Shown: piece by piece, positions 6,855 to 13,617 of the stretch
Layout: every line of letters begins with the position of its first letter
Position numbering within the stretch: position 1 is the stretch's first letter
Source: JAICJR01 sp036555755
Lineage (GTDB): Bacteria; Actinomycetota; Thermoleophilia; Solirubrobacterales; Thermoleophilaceae
Reading direction: 5' to 3'
Assembly (NCBI GenBank): GCA_036555755.1
Contig: DATBKS010000084.1
Location: 1 to 15,571 of the forward strand
Length of the DNA stretch: 15,571 nt
Made by a program: the position numbers and the translations under genes
Notes under the pieces: model-generated
Told to the model about the DNA's origin: nothing
Databases searched by the model: none
Seen by the model: the letters and a program-made list of their open reading frames with translations, nothing else

Positions 6855-7961
6855 ATGCAGGAAGCGATCCGACACGGAGGTCGGGCGGATGACCGCCCCA
6901 CGCGCGAGGACATCGAGCCCGCGGCGCGCGCGCTCGTCGAGCGCCACAGCGGGCAGCTGATCGCGACCGCGCGGCGCTACTCGCTGAGCGCGGAGGACGC
7001 CGAGGACGCCTACCAGCGTGGGCTCGAGATCATGCTCACGCGCGCGCCGTCGCTGCAGGAGGACTACCTCGTGCCGTGGCTGAAGACGGTGGTCAAGCAC
7101 GAGGCGTTCTCGATCCGCAAGCAGCGTCAGCGGGCGGAGATAGTCGCGGACTCGGAGTTCGTCAGCGGCTTCGTGCCTGCCGCGCACGAGCAGGCCGAGC
7201 GGCTCGAGCGGCTGCGTGTCGGCGTCGAGGCGATGAGCCGGTTGAAGCCGCAGGAGGTGCGCTGCCTGCTGCTGCGCGCCGAGGGCTTCTCGTACCGGCA
7301 GATCTGCGACGAGACCGGGTTCACGTACACGAAGGTGAATCGCTGCATCACGGAGGGGCGGCGCAGCTTCCTCGAGCGTGTCGCGGGGATCGAGTCCGGC
7401 GCCGAGTGCCAGCGGCTCGCGCCGCTGCTCTCGCGCCTCGTGGACGGCGAGGCCACGCCCGAGGACCTGACGACTCTGCGGCCGCACCTGCGGACATGCC
7501 TCGCCTGCCGCGCGACGCTGCGCGACTTCCGCGAGACGCCCGCACGGGTGGCCGCGTTCGCGCCGCTGCTCGTCACGCCGGGCGTGCTCGCCCGCGCGCT
7601 TCACCGGCTACACCACGTTCTGAGCTGGAGTGGCGCCACGAAGGCGGCGACTGTCGTTGCCGTTACCGCGGCGGTAGCCGGTGGCGGAATCGCGGCCCTG
7701 CACGGAGGGAAGCCGCAGAGCCATCACAAGCCACCGAAGCCAGCGCCCCAGGCACACCACCGCCCCGCGCACCACCACCAGAAACACCCGCCGCCGGTGG
7801 CGCACGTCGCGCAGGCACGCAAGGTGAAGCACCACAAGAAGGTGGTGCACCACCACGCGGCGGAGCCGGCTGTTGTCGCGTCGCCGACACCCGCGCCGGC
7901 GGTCACCTCGACGCCGGCCCCAACTCCAAAGGCAGACCAAAGCTCAGAGTTCGGCCCCTGA
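6855..7961 (+). CDS. ECF-like sigma factor fused to a zinc anti-sigma domain and a transmembrane His/Pro-rich tail
   Basis: The 368-residue protein is a fusion. Residues 22-92 are sigma region 2, with AEDAEDAYQRGLEIML and the core helix through WLKTVVKHEAFSIRKQRQR. Residues 120-176 are region 4, with LKPQEVRCLLLRAEGFSYRQICDETGFTYTKVNRCITEGRRSFLERV as helix-turn-helix. Residues 183-222 then match a ZAS zinc anti-sigma domain: Cys185, LLSRLVDGEATPEDL, and His211-x3-Cys215-x2-Cys218. Residues about 262-282 form one membrane helix (ATKAATVVAVTAAVAGGGIAAL), followed by a tail rich in His, Pro and Lys (290-334) and ending in Pro/Thr/Ala. The predicted picture is a sigma factor held at the membrane by its own inhibitory domain, with the tail outside; release would need proteolysis or a conformational change. 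ATG 6855 has AGGGG just before it. A free sigma usually has about 170-200 residues, so the extra length is the fusion. Targets are unknown. Confidence 0.85.
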   Translation: MQEAIRHGGRADDRPTREDIEPAARALVERHSGQLIATARRYSLSAEDAEDAYQRGLEIMLTRAPSLQEDYLVPWLKTVVKHEAFSIRKQRQRAEIVADSEFVSGFVPAAHEQAERLERLRVGVEAMSRLKPQEVRCLLLRAEGFSYRQICDETGFTYTKVNRCITEGRRSFLERVAGIESGAECQRLAPLLSRLVDGEATPEDLTTLRPHLRTCLACRATLRDFRETPARVAAFAPLLVTPGVLARALHRLHHVLSWSGATKAATVVAVTAAVAGGGIAALHGGKPQSHHKPPKPAPQAHHRPAHHHQKHPPPVAHVAQARKVKHHKKVVHHHAAEPAVVASPTPAPAVTSTPAPTPKADQSSEFGP

Positions 7962-7994
7962 GGGGAGCTCTGGCGCGCCTGACCCTTGCCGGGG

Positions 7995-8000
7995 TACGCT
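7995..8000 (+). promoter_or_regulatory. Possible -10 box TACGCT ahead of the phosphohistidine-domain gene
   Basis: TACGCT fits TAnnnT and sits between the sigma-factor stop and ATG 8065, which would give a leader of nearly 60 bases. No convincing -35 box is seen. It would give the phosphohistidine/LuxR pair its own promoter. Confidence 0.3.
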
Positions 8001-8064
8001 AGATCGACTGGCCCTTCCGGCGAGCGCAGCGTTCTCCTAACTCCGGGAGCGCCGGGACATCGAG

Positions 8065-9918
8065 ATGGCCGAAGATGCGATTCTCGCGCGGAGCACTGCC
8101 GCAGCCGGCGGTGCCTTCCCGAGCCCCTTCGACCTGGAGATCCCGCCCGAGTGCGAGGGCTGGGAAGAGCTCTATCCGACGTACGTGACCTTCGGGCCGG
8201 ACCTTCGTGCAGCCGACGAAGAGCGCTTCTGGTTCCAGGACCGGTTGCACTTCCCCGAGCCCATCTACCCATTCGACGAACTGCTCGTGGAGTGCTGCTT
8301 CGTGGCCTTTGGGCAGGCGAACGCTCGTCTGTTCGCCATTCCGCCCGCCCTCGGCGCCGAATATCGGCTGCTGGGCGGCTACGTCTACATGAGTCCGAAT
8401 CCGGTCGAGGACCAGGCAGAGCTGGCATCTCGAGCGGCTCTGTTTCAGCGGCGCGCCGGTTACTACTTCGACCACTGGGACGAGCTCCACGCGCGCTGGC
8501 GGGAGAAGGTGGTCGCCACGGTCCAGGAGCTGCGGGAGCTCGCCGTGCCCGAGCTGCCGGAGTTCGAGCCCGAGTCCGTCGTGACCGAGGCGCGCGGCTT
8601 CGGCTCGACCCATGAGCTGGTCGCAGCCTTCAACCGTCTCCTCGACGGGCTGGATCGCGTCCTGCAGTATCACTTCGAGCTCCTCAACCTCGGCTACGCG
8701 GCCTACGTAGCCCTCTACGAGCTGTGCCGAGAAGTGTTCCCCGATATGAACGACGGGACGATCACGACGCTCGTCTCGGGGGGCGAGCTGCTCGTGTCGC
8801 GCCCGGAAGCGGAACTGCGTCGACTGGCCGCGCTCGCGCAAGAGCTCGGGCTCGCCGACACCGTGGCAGCTGGGAAGGACGAGGCTGAGCTGCGAGCAGC
8901 TCTCAGCGAAAGCGACCCCGGATCACGCTGGCTCGAGGCGCTCGACGAGGCGAAGGATCCCTGGTTCTGCTTCTCGTACGGGAACGGCCTGTACAGCCAT
9001 CACCGCTCCTGGATCGACGACACATCGCTGCCGCTCGCGCTGATCGCCTCGTACGTGGAGCGGCTCCGAGCGGGCGAGGACATCACCCCTCGCCAAAACG
9101 CGCTCGCGGGCGAGCGCGACAGGATCGCCGCCGAGTACCGCGCATTGCTCCCACGGGGGAGACGCGCGGCGTTCGATGCGAGCCTGGCTCTTGCGCGCAA
9201 GGTCTACCCCTACGTGGAGAACCACAACTTCTACGTCGAGCACTGGTACCTCACGCTCTTCTGGAACAAGGTGCGGGGGTTCGGAGCGCTGCTCGCGGAG
9301 CACGGCCTCATCGCCATGCCCGATGACATCTTCTGTCTACGTCACGGCGAGGTACGAGCGGCGCTCGACGAGCTTCGGCTCTGGTGGAGCGCGGCCGGCA
9401 ACGCCCCGCTCGAAGGCCGCGCTCGCTGGCCGGCGACCGTCGCCCGGCGCAAGTTGTGCCTGGAGGCAATGCGTCGCTGGGTCGCGCCGCCAGCGCTCGG
9501 CCCGTTGCCAGAGGCGATGGCTGATCCCTCGATGGCGATGCTCTGGGGAGTTACGCCGCAGACTGTTCGAGAGTGGCTCGGCGCGACCGACAGCGCAACG
9601 GCGCTAACCGGCATCGCCGGATCTCCGGGGATCGCCGAGGGCCAGGCGCGCCTCATCAGCTCGGTGGACGAGCTGCGCGATATCGAAGACGGCGAAATCC
9701 TCGTCGCGACCTCGAGCTCGACGAGCTGGACGCCGGTGTTCGGCAGGCTCGCCGGCGTGGTGCTCGACATCGGCGGGGTCATGTCCCATGCAGCCGTCAT
9801 CGCGCGGGAGCGCGGGCTTCCCGCGGTAGTGGGCGCGGGGACGGCGACGCGGCGCATTCGCACAGGCGACCGGCTTCGTGTGGACGGGAACGCCGGAGTG
9901 GTGACGATCCTCGACTGA
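8065..9918 (+). CDS. Protein with C-terminal PEP-utilising phosphohistidine (swivelling) domain, no ATP-grasp domain
   Basis: The protein has 617 residues. The last 90 or so are a clear PEP-utilising mobile domain. SSTSWTPVFGRLAGVVLDIGG leads into VMSHAAVIARERGLPAVVG, with His575 as the phosphate-carrying histidine, and the domain ends with the usual TGDRLRVDGNAGVVTIL. The preceding 530 residues are helical with many aromatic residues, for example PYVENHNFYVEHWYLTLFWNKVRGFG near residues 382-407, and resemble the substrate-binding middle part of rifampicin-phosphotransferase-like enzymes. The ATP-binding domain that would phosphorylate His575 is absent, and no candidate is encoded elsewhere in the window. 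The protein may work with an unlinked partner, as in split phosphotransferases such as phenylphosphate synthase; this is inference. ATG 8065 has only a weak GGGA upstream. The LuxR gene follows after 15 bases. Confidence 0.75.
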   Translation: MAEDAILARSTAAAGGAFPSPFDLEIPPECEGWEELYPTYVTFGPDLRAADEERFWFQDRLHFPEPIYPFDELLVECCFVAFGQANARLFAIPPALGAEYRLLGGYVYMSPNPVEDQAELASRAALFQRRAGYYFDHWDELHARWREKVVATVQELRELAVPELPEFEPESVVTEARGFGSTHELVAAFNRLLDGLDRVLQYHFELLNLGYAAYVALYELCREVFPDMNDGTITTLVSGGELLVSRPEAELRRLAALAQELGLADTVAAGKDEAELRAALSESDPGSRWLEALDEAKDPWFCFSYGNGLYSHHRSWIDDTSLPLALIASYVERLRAGEDITPRQNALAGERDRIAAEYRALLPRGRRAAFDASLALARKVYPYVENHNFYVEHWYLTLFWNKVRGFGALLAEHGLIAMPDDIFCLRHGEVRAALDELRLWWSAAGNAPLEGRARWPATVARRKLCLEAMRRWVAPPALGPLPEAMADPSMAMLWGVTPQTVREWLGATDSATALTGIAGSPGIAEGQARLISSVDELRDIEDGEILVATSSSTSWTPVFGRLAGVVLDIGGVMSHAAVIARERGLPAVVGAGTATRRIRTGDRLRVDGNAGVVTILD

Positions 9919-9933
9919 GGCGGTCACGCGCTG

Positions 9934-12732
9934 ATGAGTGCTACGGCTGTCATTGGGCGCGACGAGGAGCTCGCCGCTGTCCGCGAGTTCGTGTCCCGCC
10001 TCGGGGCGGGGCCCAGCTCGCTCGTCATCGCAGGCGAAGCGGGGATCGGCAAGACGACGCTCTGGGAGCTCGGCCTAGCGGCGACCCAAGGCTCGGCGCA
10101 GGTGCTAGCCCATCGGAGCGTCCAGGCCGAGTCGTCTCTGGCCTTTGTCGGGCTCTCGGACCTGCTGGGTCCGGTCTTCGATCAGGTCGCACCGTCGCTC
10201 TTCCCACCGCGCAGGGAGGCGCTCGAGGTCGCGCTCCTCATGGCGGCACCCGGCGACGAGCCTCCCGACCCGCGGGCGATCGGGCTGGCGCTGCTGGACG
10301 TGCTCACGCAGCTCGCCGAGGACGGCAGCGTCCTGGTAGCCCTCGACGATCTGCAATGGCTCGATCCATCCTCCGCCGCGGTGCTGCAGATCGCGCTGCG
10401 CCGTATTCGCAGCGAACCGGTGAGCTTGCTCGCCACCCAGCGCCGTGAGGCTCAGTCCCCGGCCGCGCCCGAGCTGGACGACGCCTTCCCGGAGGAGCGC
10501 CGCGAGCGGCTATGGCTGGACCCGCTCAGCCTCGCGGGGCTCTACCGGCTGCTGAAAGAACGCGTCGGCATCGAGCTGACCCGGCCACAGCTGGCTCGCG
10601 TCAGCGAGGTCTCCGGGGGCAATCCGTTCTTCGCGCTCGAGATCGGCCGCGAGCTCGCGCGCGAGGACTCGCCTCGTCCGGCCGGCGAGTTCCTGAGCGT
10701 GCCGGCGAGCTTGCGCGAGCTCCTGGGCGGACGGCTCGCCCGGCTCCCCGCGGTCACCAGTGGGCTGCTGCTCCAAGCGGCGGCGCTCGCACGTCCCACG
10801 ACGGACGCGCTTGCCGCCGCCCGCGATGATCAGAACGACGTGCAGGAGGCGCTCGTCCCTGCCGTTCGCGCGGGTGTCGTCAACCTCGATGGCAAGCGCC
10901 TGCGCTTCGCCCACCCGCTGCTCGCATCCATTTGTTACGAGCGCGCGTCGGACTCCGAGCGCCGCGCCGCGCACCGCGCCCTGGCGGCGGTCGTGGACGA
11001 CACCGAGGAACGCGCCCGTCACTCCGCGCTCGCCACGGAGCGGCCGGATGCGCGGGTAGCGAGTGACCTCGACCAGGCCGCCGCACGGGCCGCGGCGCGT
11101 GGCGCACCTGCGGCGGCCGCTGAGCTGTGTGAGCTCGCCGCCGAGTCGACGCCGGCGACCGACGCGCGGGCGCGCGGGCGCCGTCTGCGAGCAGCCGCGC
11201 TTCACGGCCTCGCCGGTGAGGGGGAGCGTGCGTCGCTCATCCTGCGTGAGCTGCTTGAGGAGGCGTCCAGCGGCGGCGAGCGCGCCGACGTGCTGCTCGC
11301 GCTCGCGTCGACCTTCAGGGCGAACCCGGCCACGATGATCCAGCTCTGCGGAGAGGCCCTCGCGGAGGCGGAAGGCGACGATCGCCGCTCGGCCGAAATC
11401 CTCGCCCTGCGCAGCTGGGCGCACATGTTCGACCTGAATGTCCGCGCGGCGCTCGCGGACGCACGTGCGTCGCTCGACAAGGCCGAGCGCGCCGACGATC
11501 CGCGGCTCGTTACCCAGGCGATCGCCCGAGTGGGGCAGCTGGAGACGTGGGGCGTTGACATCACCCCTCGTCTACTCGAGCGCGGCGTAGAGATCGAGCG
11601 GGAAATCGGAGCGCGTCTGGGCTACCGGGGCAGCCCGCGGCTGCCACTCAGTCGCCTGCTGATGCGTCTGGGCGAGGTGGAGCGACCACGTACGCTGCTC
11701 GGGGAGCTCGAGTCCGAGGCGGTGGAACGCGGGGACGAGGGAACGCGAGTCGTCGTGCTGTGGTCGCTCAGCATGCTCGAGTGGATGGTGGGACGGTGGC
11801 AGGTCGCGTTGGAGCACGCGGTCGCCGCGAACGAGCTCGCCGAGCAAACGCAGGATGCGCACACGCGGGCGTGGGTGGGTCGCGTCAAGGCGCTCGTGGA
11901 GGGAGACCTAGGTCTCGTCGAGGAGGCTCGGCTCTCGGCCGCCGAGGGCATGGCGTTCTCCCGCGCCAGCTCGAACGAGATGTTCCTGATCGCCGCACAG
12001 GGGTCGCTCGGGCGGCTCGAACTGGCGCTGGGCAACCTCGAGCAGGCCGGCGCTCTCCTGGATGACCTGCCGCGCCGCCTCCAGGCGGCCCACCTATGCG
12101 ACCCCACCGTTCCGATCTGGCCCGACGCGATCGAGACACTCGTCGGCCTGCGGGAGCTCGGCCCGGCTGCCGCGTATCTCGAGCAGTACGAGGCGAACGC
12201 TCGGGGACTGGGAGGCCCTTGGGCGCTCGCCGCGGCGGCCCGCTGCCGTGGTCTCGTCGCGGCCGGGCGAGGAGAGTTCGAGACTGCATTCAAGGCGTTC
12301 GAACTGGCGCTCGGCGAGCTCGCGGACCAGCCCTATCCGATGGAGCGGGCGCGAACGCTGTTCTGCCTTGGATCGGCTCGGCTGCAGGCGAACCAGCGGC
12401 GGCTGGCGCGCGAGGCGCTCGAGCAGGCAGTGGCCGGCTTCGAGGAACTCGGCGCCACGCTGTGGCTCGAAAAGGCGCGTGGCGAGCTGAGACGGATCAG
12501 CGGTCGCCGAGCAGCGCCCGACGACCTCACCGAGACCGAGCGCCGGGTGGCCGGGCTGGCGGCTGAAGGCCACTCGAACAAGGAGATCGCCGCGACCCTG
12601 TTCATGGGCGTCAGCACCGTGGAATCGCACCTCTCGCGCGTCTACCGGAAGCTCGGAATCCGCTCCCGCGCCCAACTGGCAAGCCGCCTGGTGGAGCCGG
12701 CCAAACGGACGGGCGCCGACCCCCAAACCTAG
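9934..12732 (+). CDS. Large ATP-binding LuxR-family regulator (LAL/MalT-like)
   Basis: The protein has 932 residues, the usual size of LAL regulators. The N-terminal ATPase module starts with VIGRDEELAAVREFV and has the Walker A motif GEAGIGKTT (34-42) and the Walker B motif SVLVALDDLQWLD (132-144). The long middle part, about residues 350-850, is Ala/Leu-rich and TPR-like and probably binds ligands or partners. The C-terminus, 863-921, is a LuxR/GerE helix-turn-helix: LTETERRVAGLAAEGHSNKEIA, then a recognition helix in VSTVESHLSRVYRKLGIRSR. All signature parts are intact. Such proteins activate transcription in response to an inducer and ATP; the inducer is unknown. The ATG is preceded by GAGGCGG. 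The gene starts 15 bases after the phosphohistidine-domain gene, so the two are almost certainly co-transcribed and may be functionally linked. Confidence 0.92.
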   Translation: MSATAVIGRDEELAAVREFVSRLGAGPSSLVIAGEAGIGKTTLWELGLAATQGSAQVLAHRSVQAESSLAFVGLSDLLGPVFDQVAPSLFPPRREALEVALLMAAPGDEPPDPRAIGLALLDVLTQLAEDGSVLVALDDLQWLDPSSAAVLQIALRRIRSEPVSLLATQRREAQSPAAPELDDAFPEERRERLWLDPLSLAGLYRLLKERVGIELTRPQLARVSEVSGGNPFFALEIGRELAREDSPRPAGEFLSVPASLRELLGGRLARLPAVTSGLLLQAAALARPTTDALAAARDDQNDVQEALVPAVRAGVVNLDGKRLRFAHPLLASICYERASDSERRAAHRALAAVVDDTEERARHSALATERPDARVASDLDQAAARAAARGAPAAAAELCELAAESTPATDARARGRRLRAAALHGLAGEGERASLILRELLEEASSGGERADVLLALASTFRANPATMIQLCGEALAEAEGDDRRSAEILALRSWAHMFDLNVRAALADARASLDKAERADDPRLVTQAIARVGQLETWGVDITPRLLERGVEIEREIGARLGYRGSPRLPLSRLLMRLGEVERPRTLLGELESEAVERGDEGTRVVVLWSLSMLEWMVGRWQVALEHAVAANELAEQTQDAHTRAWVGRVKALVEGDLGLVEEARLSAAEGMAFSRASSNEMFLIAAQGSLGRLELALGNLEQAGALLDDLPRRLQAAHLCDPTVPIWPDAIETLVGLRELGPAAAYLEQYEANARGLGGPWALAAAARCRGLVAAGRGEFETAFKAFELALGELADQPYPMERARTLFCLGSARLQANQRRLAREALEQAVAGFEELGATLWLEKARGELRRISGRRAAPDDLTETERRVAGLAAEGHSNKEIAATLFMGVSTVESHLSRVYRKLGIRSRAQLASRLVEPAKRTGADPQT

Positions 12733-12767
12733 GGTTTTCAGGGTTTCGGACGGGCGCCCCTCGGACT

Positions 12768-12773
12768 TAGCGT
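12768..12773 (+). promoter_or_regulatory. -10 box TAGCGT of the DUF4242 gene, probably leaderless
   Basis: TAGCGT fits TAnnnT and lies seven bases before ATG 12781. There is no Shine-Dalgarno sequence, so a leaderless transcript separate from the LuxR gene is inferred. The upstream gap also contains a tandem AGGGTTT pair (12731-12737 and 12740-12746). Confidence 0.4.
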
Positions 12774-12780
12774 CGACGCC

Positions 12781-13068
12781 ATGGTCTACGTCGTCGAGCG
12801 CTACCTCCCCGGGCTCGCCCGGACGGACCTCGTCCGCTCGCTCGCGCGCCTCGAACAAGCGGCGCGGGAGCTTCGGAACGAGGGGACGCCGATCCGCTAC
12901 CTCGGTTCGACGATCGTCGTCCGCGATGAGACCTGCACCTGTCAATTCGAGGGCTCCCAGGCCGCGGTAGTCGAGGTAAACCGGCGGGCGGATGTTCCGT
13001 TCGACAGGATCCTCGAGGCCGTGGCCGTGACGCCCGCCAAAGGAGGATCAAATGACCCCTGCGAGTAG
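12781..13068 (+). CDS. DUF4242 family protein (SCO4226-like, possible nickel binding)
   Basis: This 95-residue protein starts MVYVVERYLPGLARTDL, continues with the helix ARLEQAARELRNEGTPIRYLGSTIVVRDETCTCQFEG, and ends with EVNRRADVPFDRILEAVAV. This order is typical of DUF4242, a ferredoxin-like small fold. One member, Streptomyces SCO4226, was described as a nickel-binding protein; whether this protein binds metal is inferred from that only. A CxC pair lies at residues 52-54. The last twelve residues (TPAKGGSNDPCE) are beyond the conserved domain because the frame runs on into the start of the next gene. That gene begins inside this one, an overlap of 17 bases, which implies translational coupling. 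No signal peptide is present, so it is cytoplasmic. Its start lacks a Shine-Dalgarno sequence but has a -10 box close by. Confidence 0.8.
   Translation: MVYVVERYLPGLARTDLVRSLARLEQAARELRNEGTPIRYLGSTIVVRDETCTCQFEGSQAAVVEVNRRADVPFDRILEAVAVTPAKGGSNDPCE
13041..13046 (+). promoter_or_regulatory. Perfect ribosome binding site AGGAGG for the DUF3224-like gene
   Basis: AGGAGG sits inside the end of the DUF4242 gene, five bases before ATG 13052. It confirms the overlapping start and shows that the second gene is translated from the same message. Confidence 0.85.
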
Positions 13069-13570
13069 GCGATTCGGCATCGTCCCCAAGCTGGTGGTGT
13101 GCGCCGTCGCGGCCGCTCTCATATCGGCGTCGCTCGTCGGCACCGCCGCCGCGAACCAGCGCCGGACCGCCAGCGGGAGCTTCAAGTTCGTGAGCGATAC
13201 CAAGACGCCCATCGGACAAGTGGGCACCGACCAGTTCGTCTACGAGACCGCGTCGATCTCGTACGCCGGCGGCCTGACCGGCGTCGTCAACGCCACCGAC
13301 GTAATCGTGGCGCACAGCGACGGGTCGTTCGACGGGTATGGAACCGAGACCTGCCAGTCGTGCAAGCTCGGCGGCAGGACCGGATCGTTCAGCGCCGTCT
13401 TCGAGTTCCACGGGACCCAGGCCGGGATCACCGGTCAGGAATTCTTCACCGGTGGTTCGGGAGGTCTGGTCGGACTACGCGGAGGCGGCCCGTTCCAGGG
13501 TGGTCCCGCCGGTAACACGTACTCCTACATGTACTCGTTTGGCCACCACCATCACCACCACTGGCACTGA
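13052..13570 (+). CDS. Secreted DUF3224-like protein with natural C-terminal hexahistidine
   Basis: The protein has 172 residues. Residues 1-34 are a Sec signal peptide with the hydrophobic core VVCAVAAALISASLVG and TAAA before the mature part. The mature domain matches the DUF3224 pattern: ISYAGGLTGVVNATDVIVAHSDGSFDGYGTE, then GGRTGSFSAVFEFHGTQAGI and the late GGSGGLVGLRGGGPF. This is a small beta-barrel fold (allene-oxide-cyclase or avidin-like) in relatives. A C-x-x-C pair lies at residues 101-104. The last nine residues are GHHHHHHWH, a run of six histidines plus one more, likely to bind Ni, Zn or Cu outside the cell. It overlaps the DUF4242 gene and shares its transcript. Function is unknown; metal capture or sensing is my inference from the histidines and the partner. 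Confidence 0.75.
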   Translation: MTPASRRFGIVPKLVVCAVAAALISASLVGTAAANQRRTASGSFKFVSDTKTPIGQVGTDQFVYETASISYAGGLTGVVNATDVIVAHSDGSFDGYGTETCQSCKLGGRTGSFSAVFEFHGTQAGITGQEFFTGGSGGLVGLRGGGPFQGGPAGNTYSYMYSFGHHHHHHWH

Positions 13571-13577
13571 GAGAGGT

Positions 13578-13610
13578 GCACCGGGTCCGGGCCTGAACCG
13601 GGCCCGGTGC
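13578..13610. terminator. Strong hairpin without T-tract between DUF3224-like and MetE-like genes
   Basis: GCACCGGGTCCGG (13578-13590) pairs with CCGGGCCCGGTGC (13598-13610) around a seven-base loop, with one G-T pair. It lies between two convergent stop codons, so it can serve both strands. No T-run follows on either side, so it may be a factor-assisted terminator or an RNA-stabilising 3' hairpin. Confidence 0.65.
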
Positions 13611-13617
13611 CGCCTGC

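Noticed and set aside
6889..6963. GGAGG followed eight bases later by an ATG inside the sigma-factor gene
   Set aside because: The ATG is out of frame with the sigma factor and leads to a stop after about 24 codons; I treat it as a chance decoy.
12725..12737. Hairpin AAACC/GGTTT around the LuxR stop codon
   Set aside because: Five pairs, mostly A-T, with the stop codon as loop; unlikely to stop transcription.
13552..13570. Cloning-vector histidine tag contamination at the end of the DUF3224-like gene
   Set aside because: The run is followed by Trp-His-stop and native flanking sequence with the same composition; codons are mixed CAC/CAT and no vector sequence is present.
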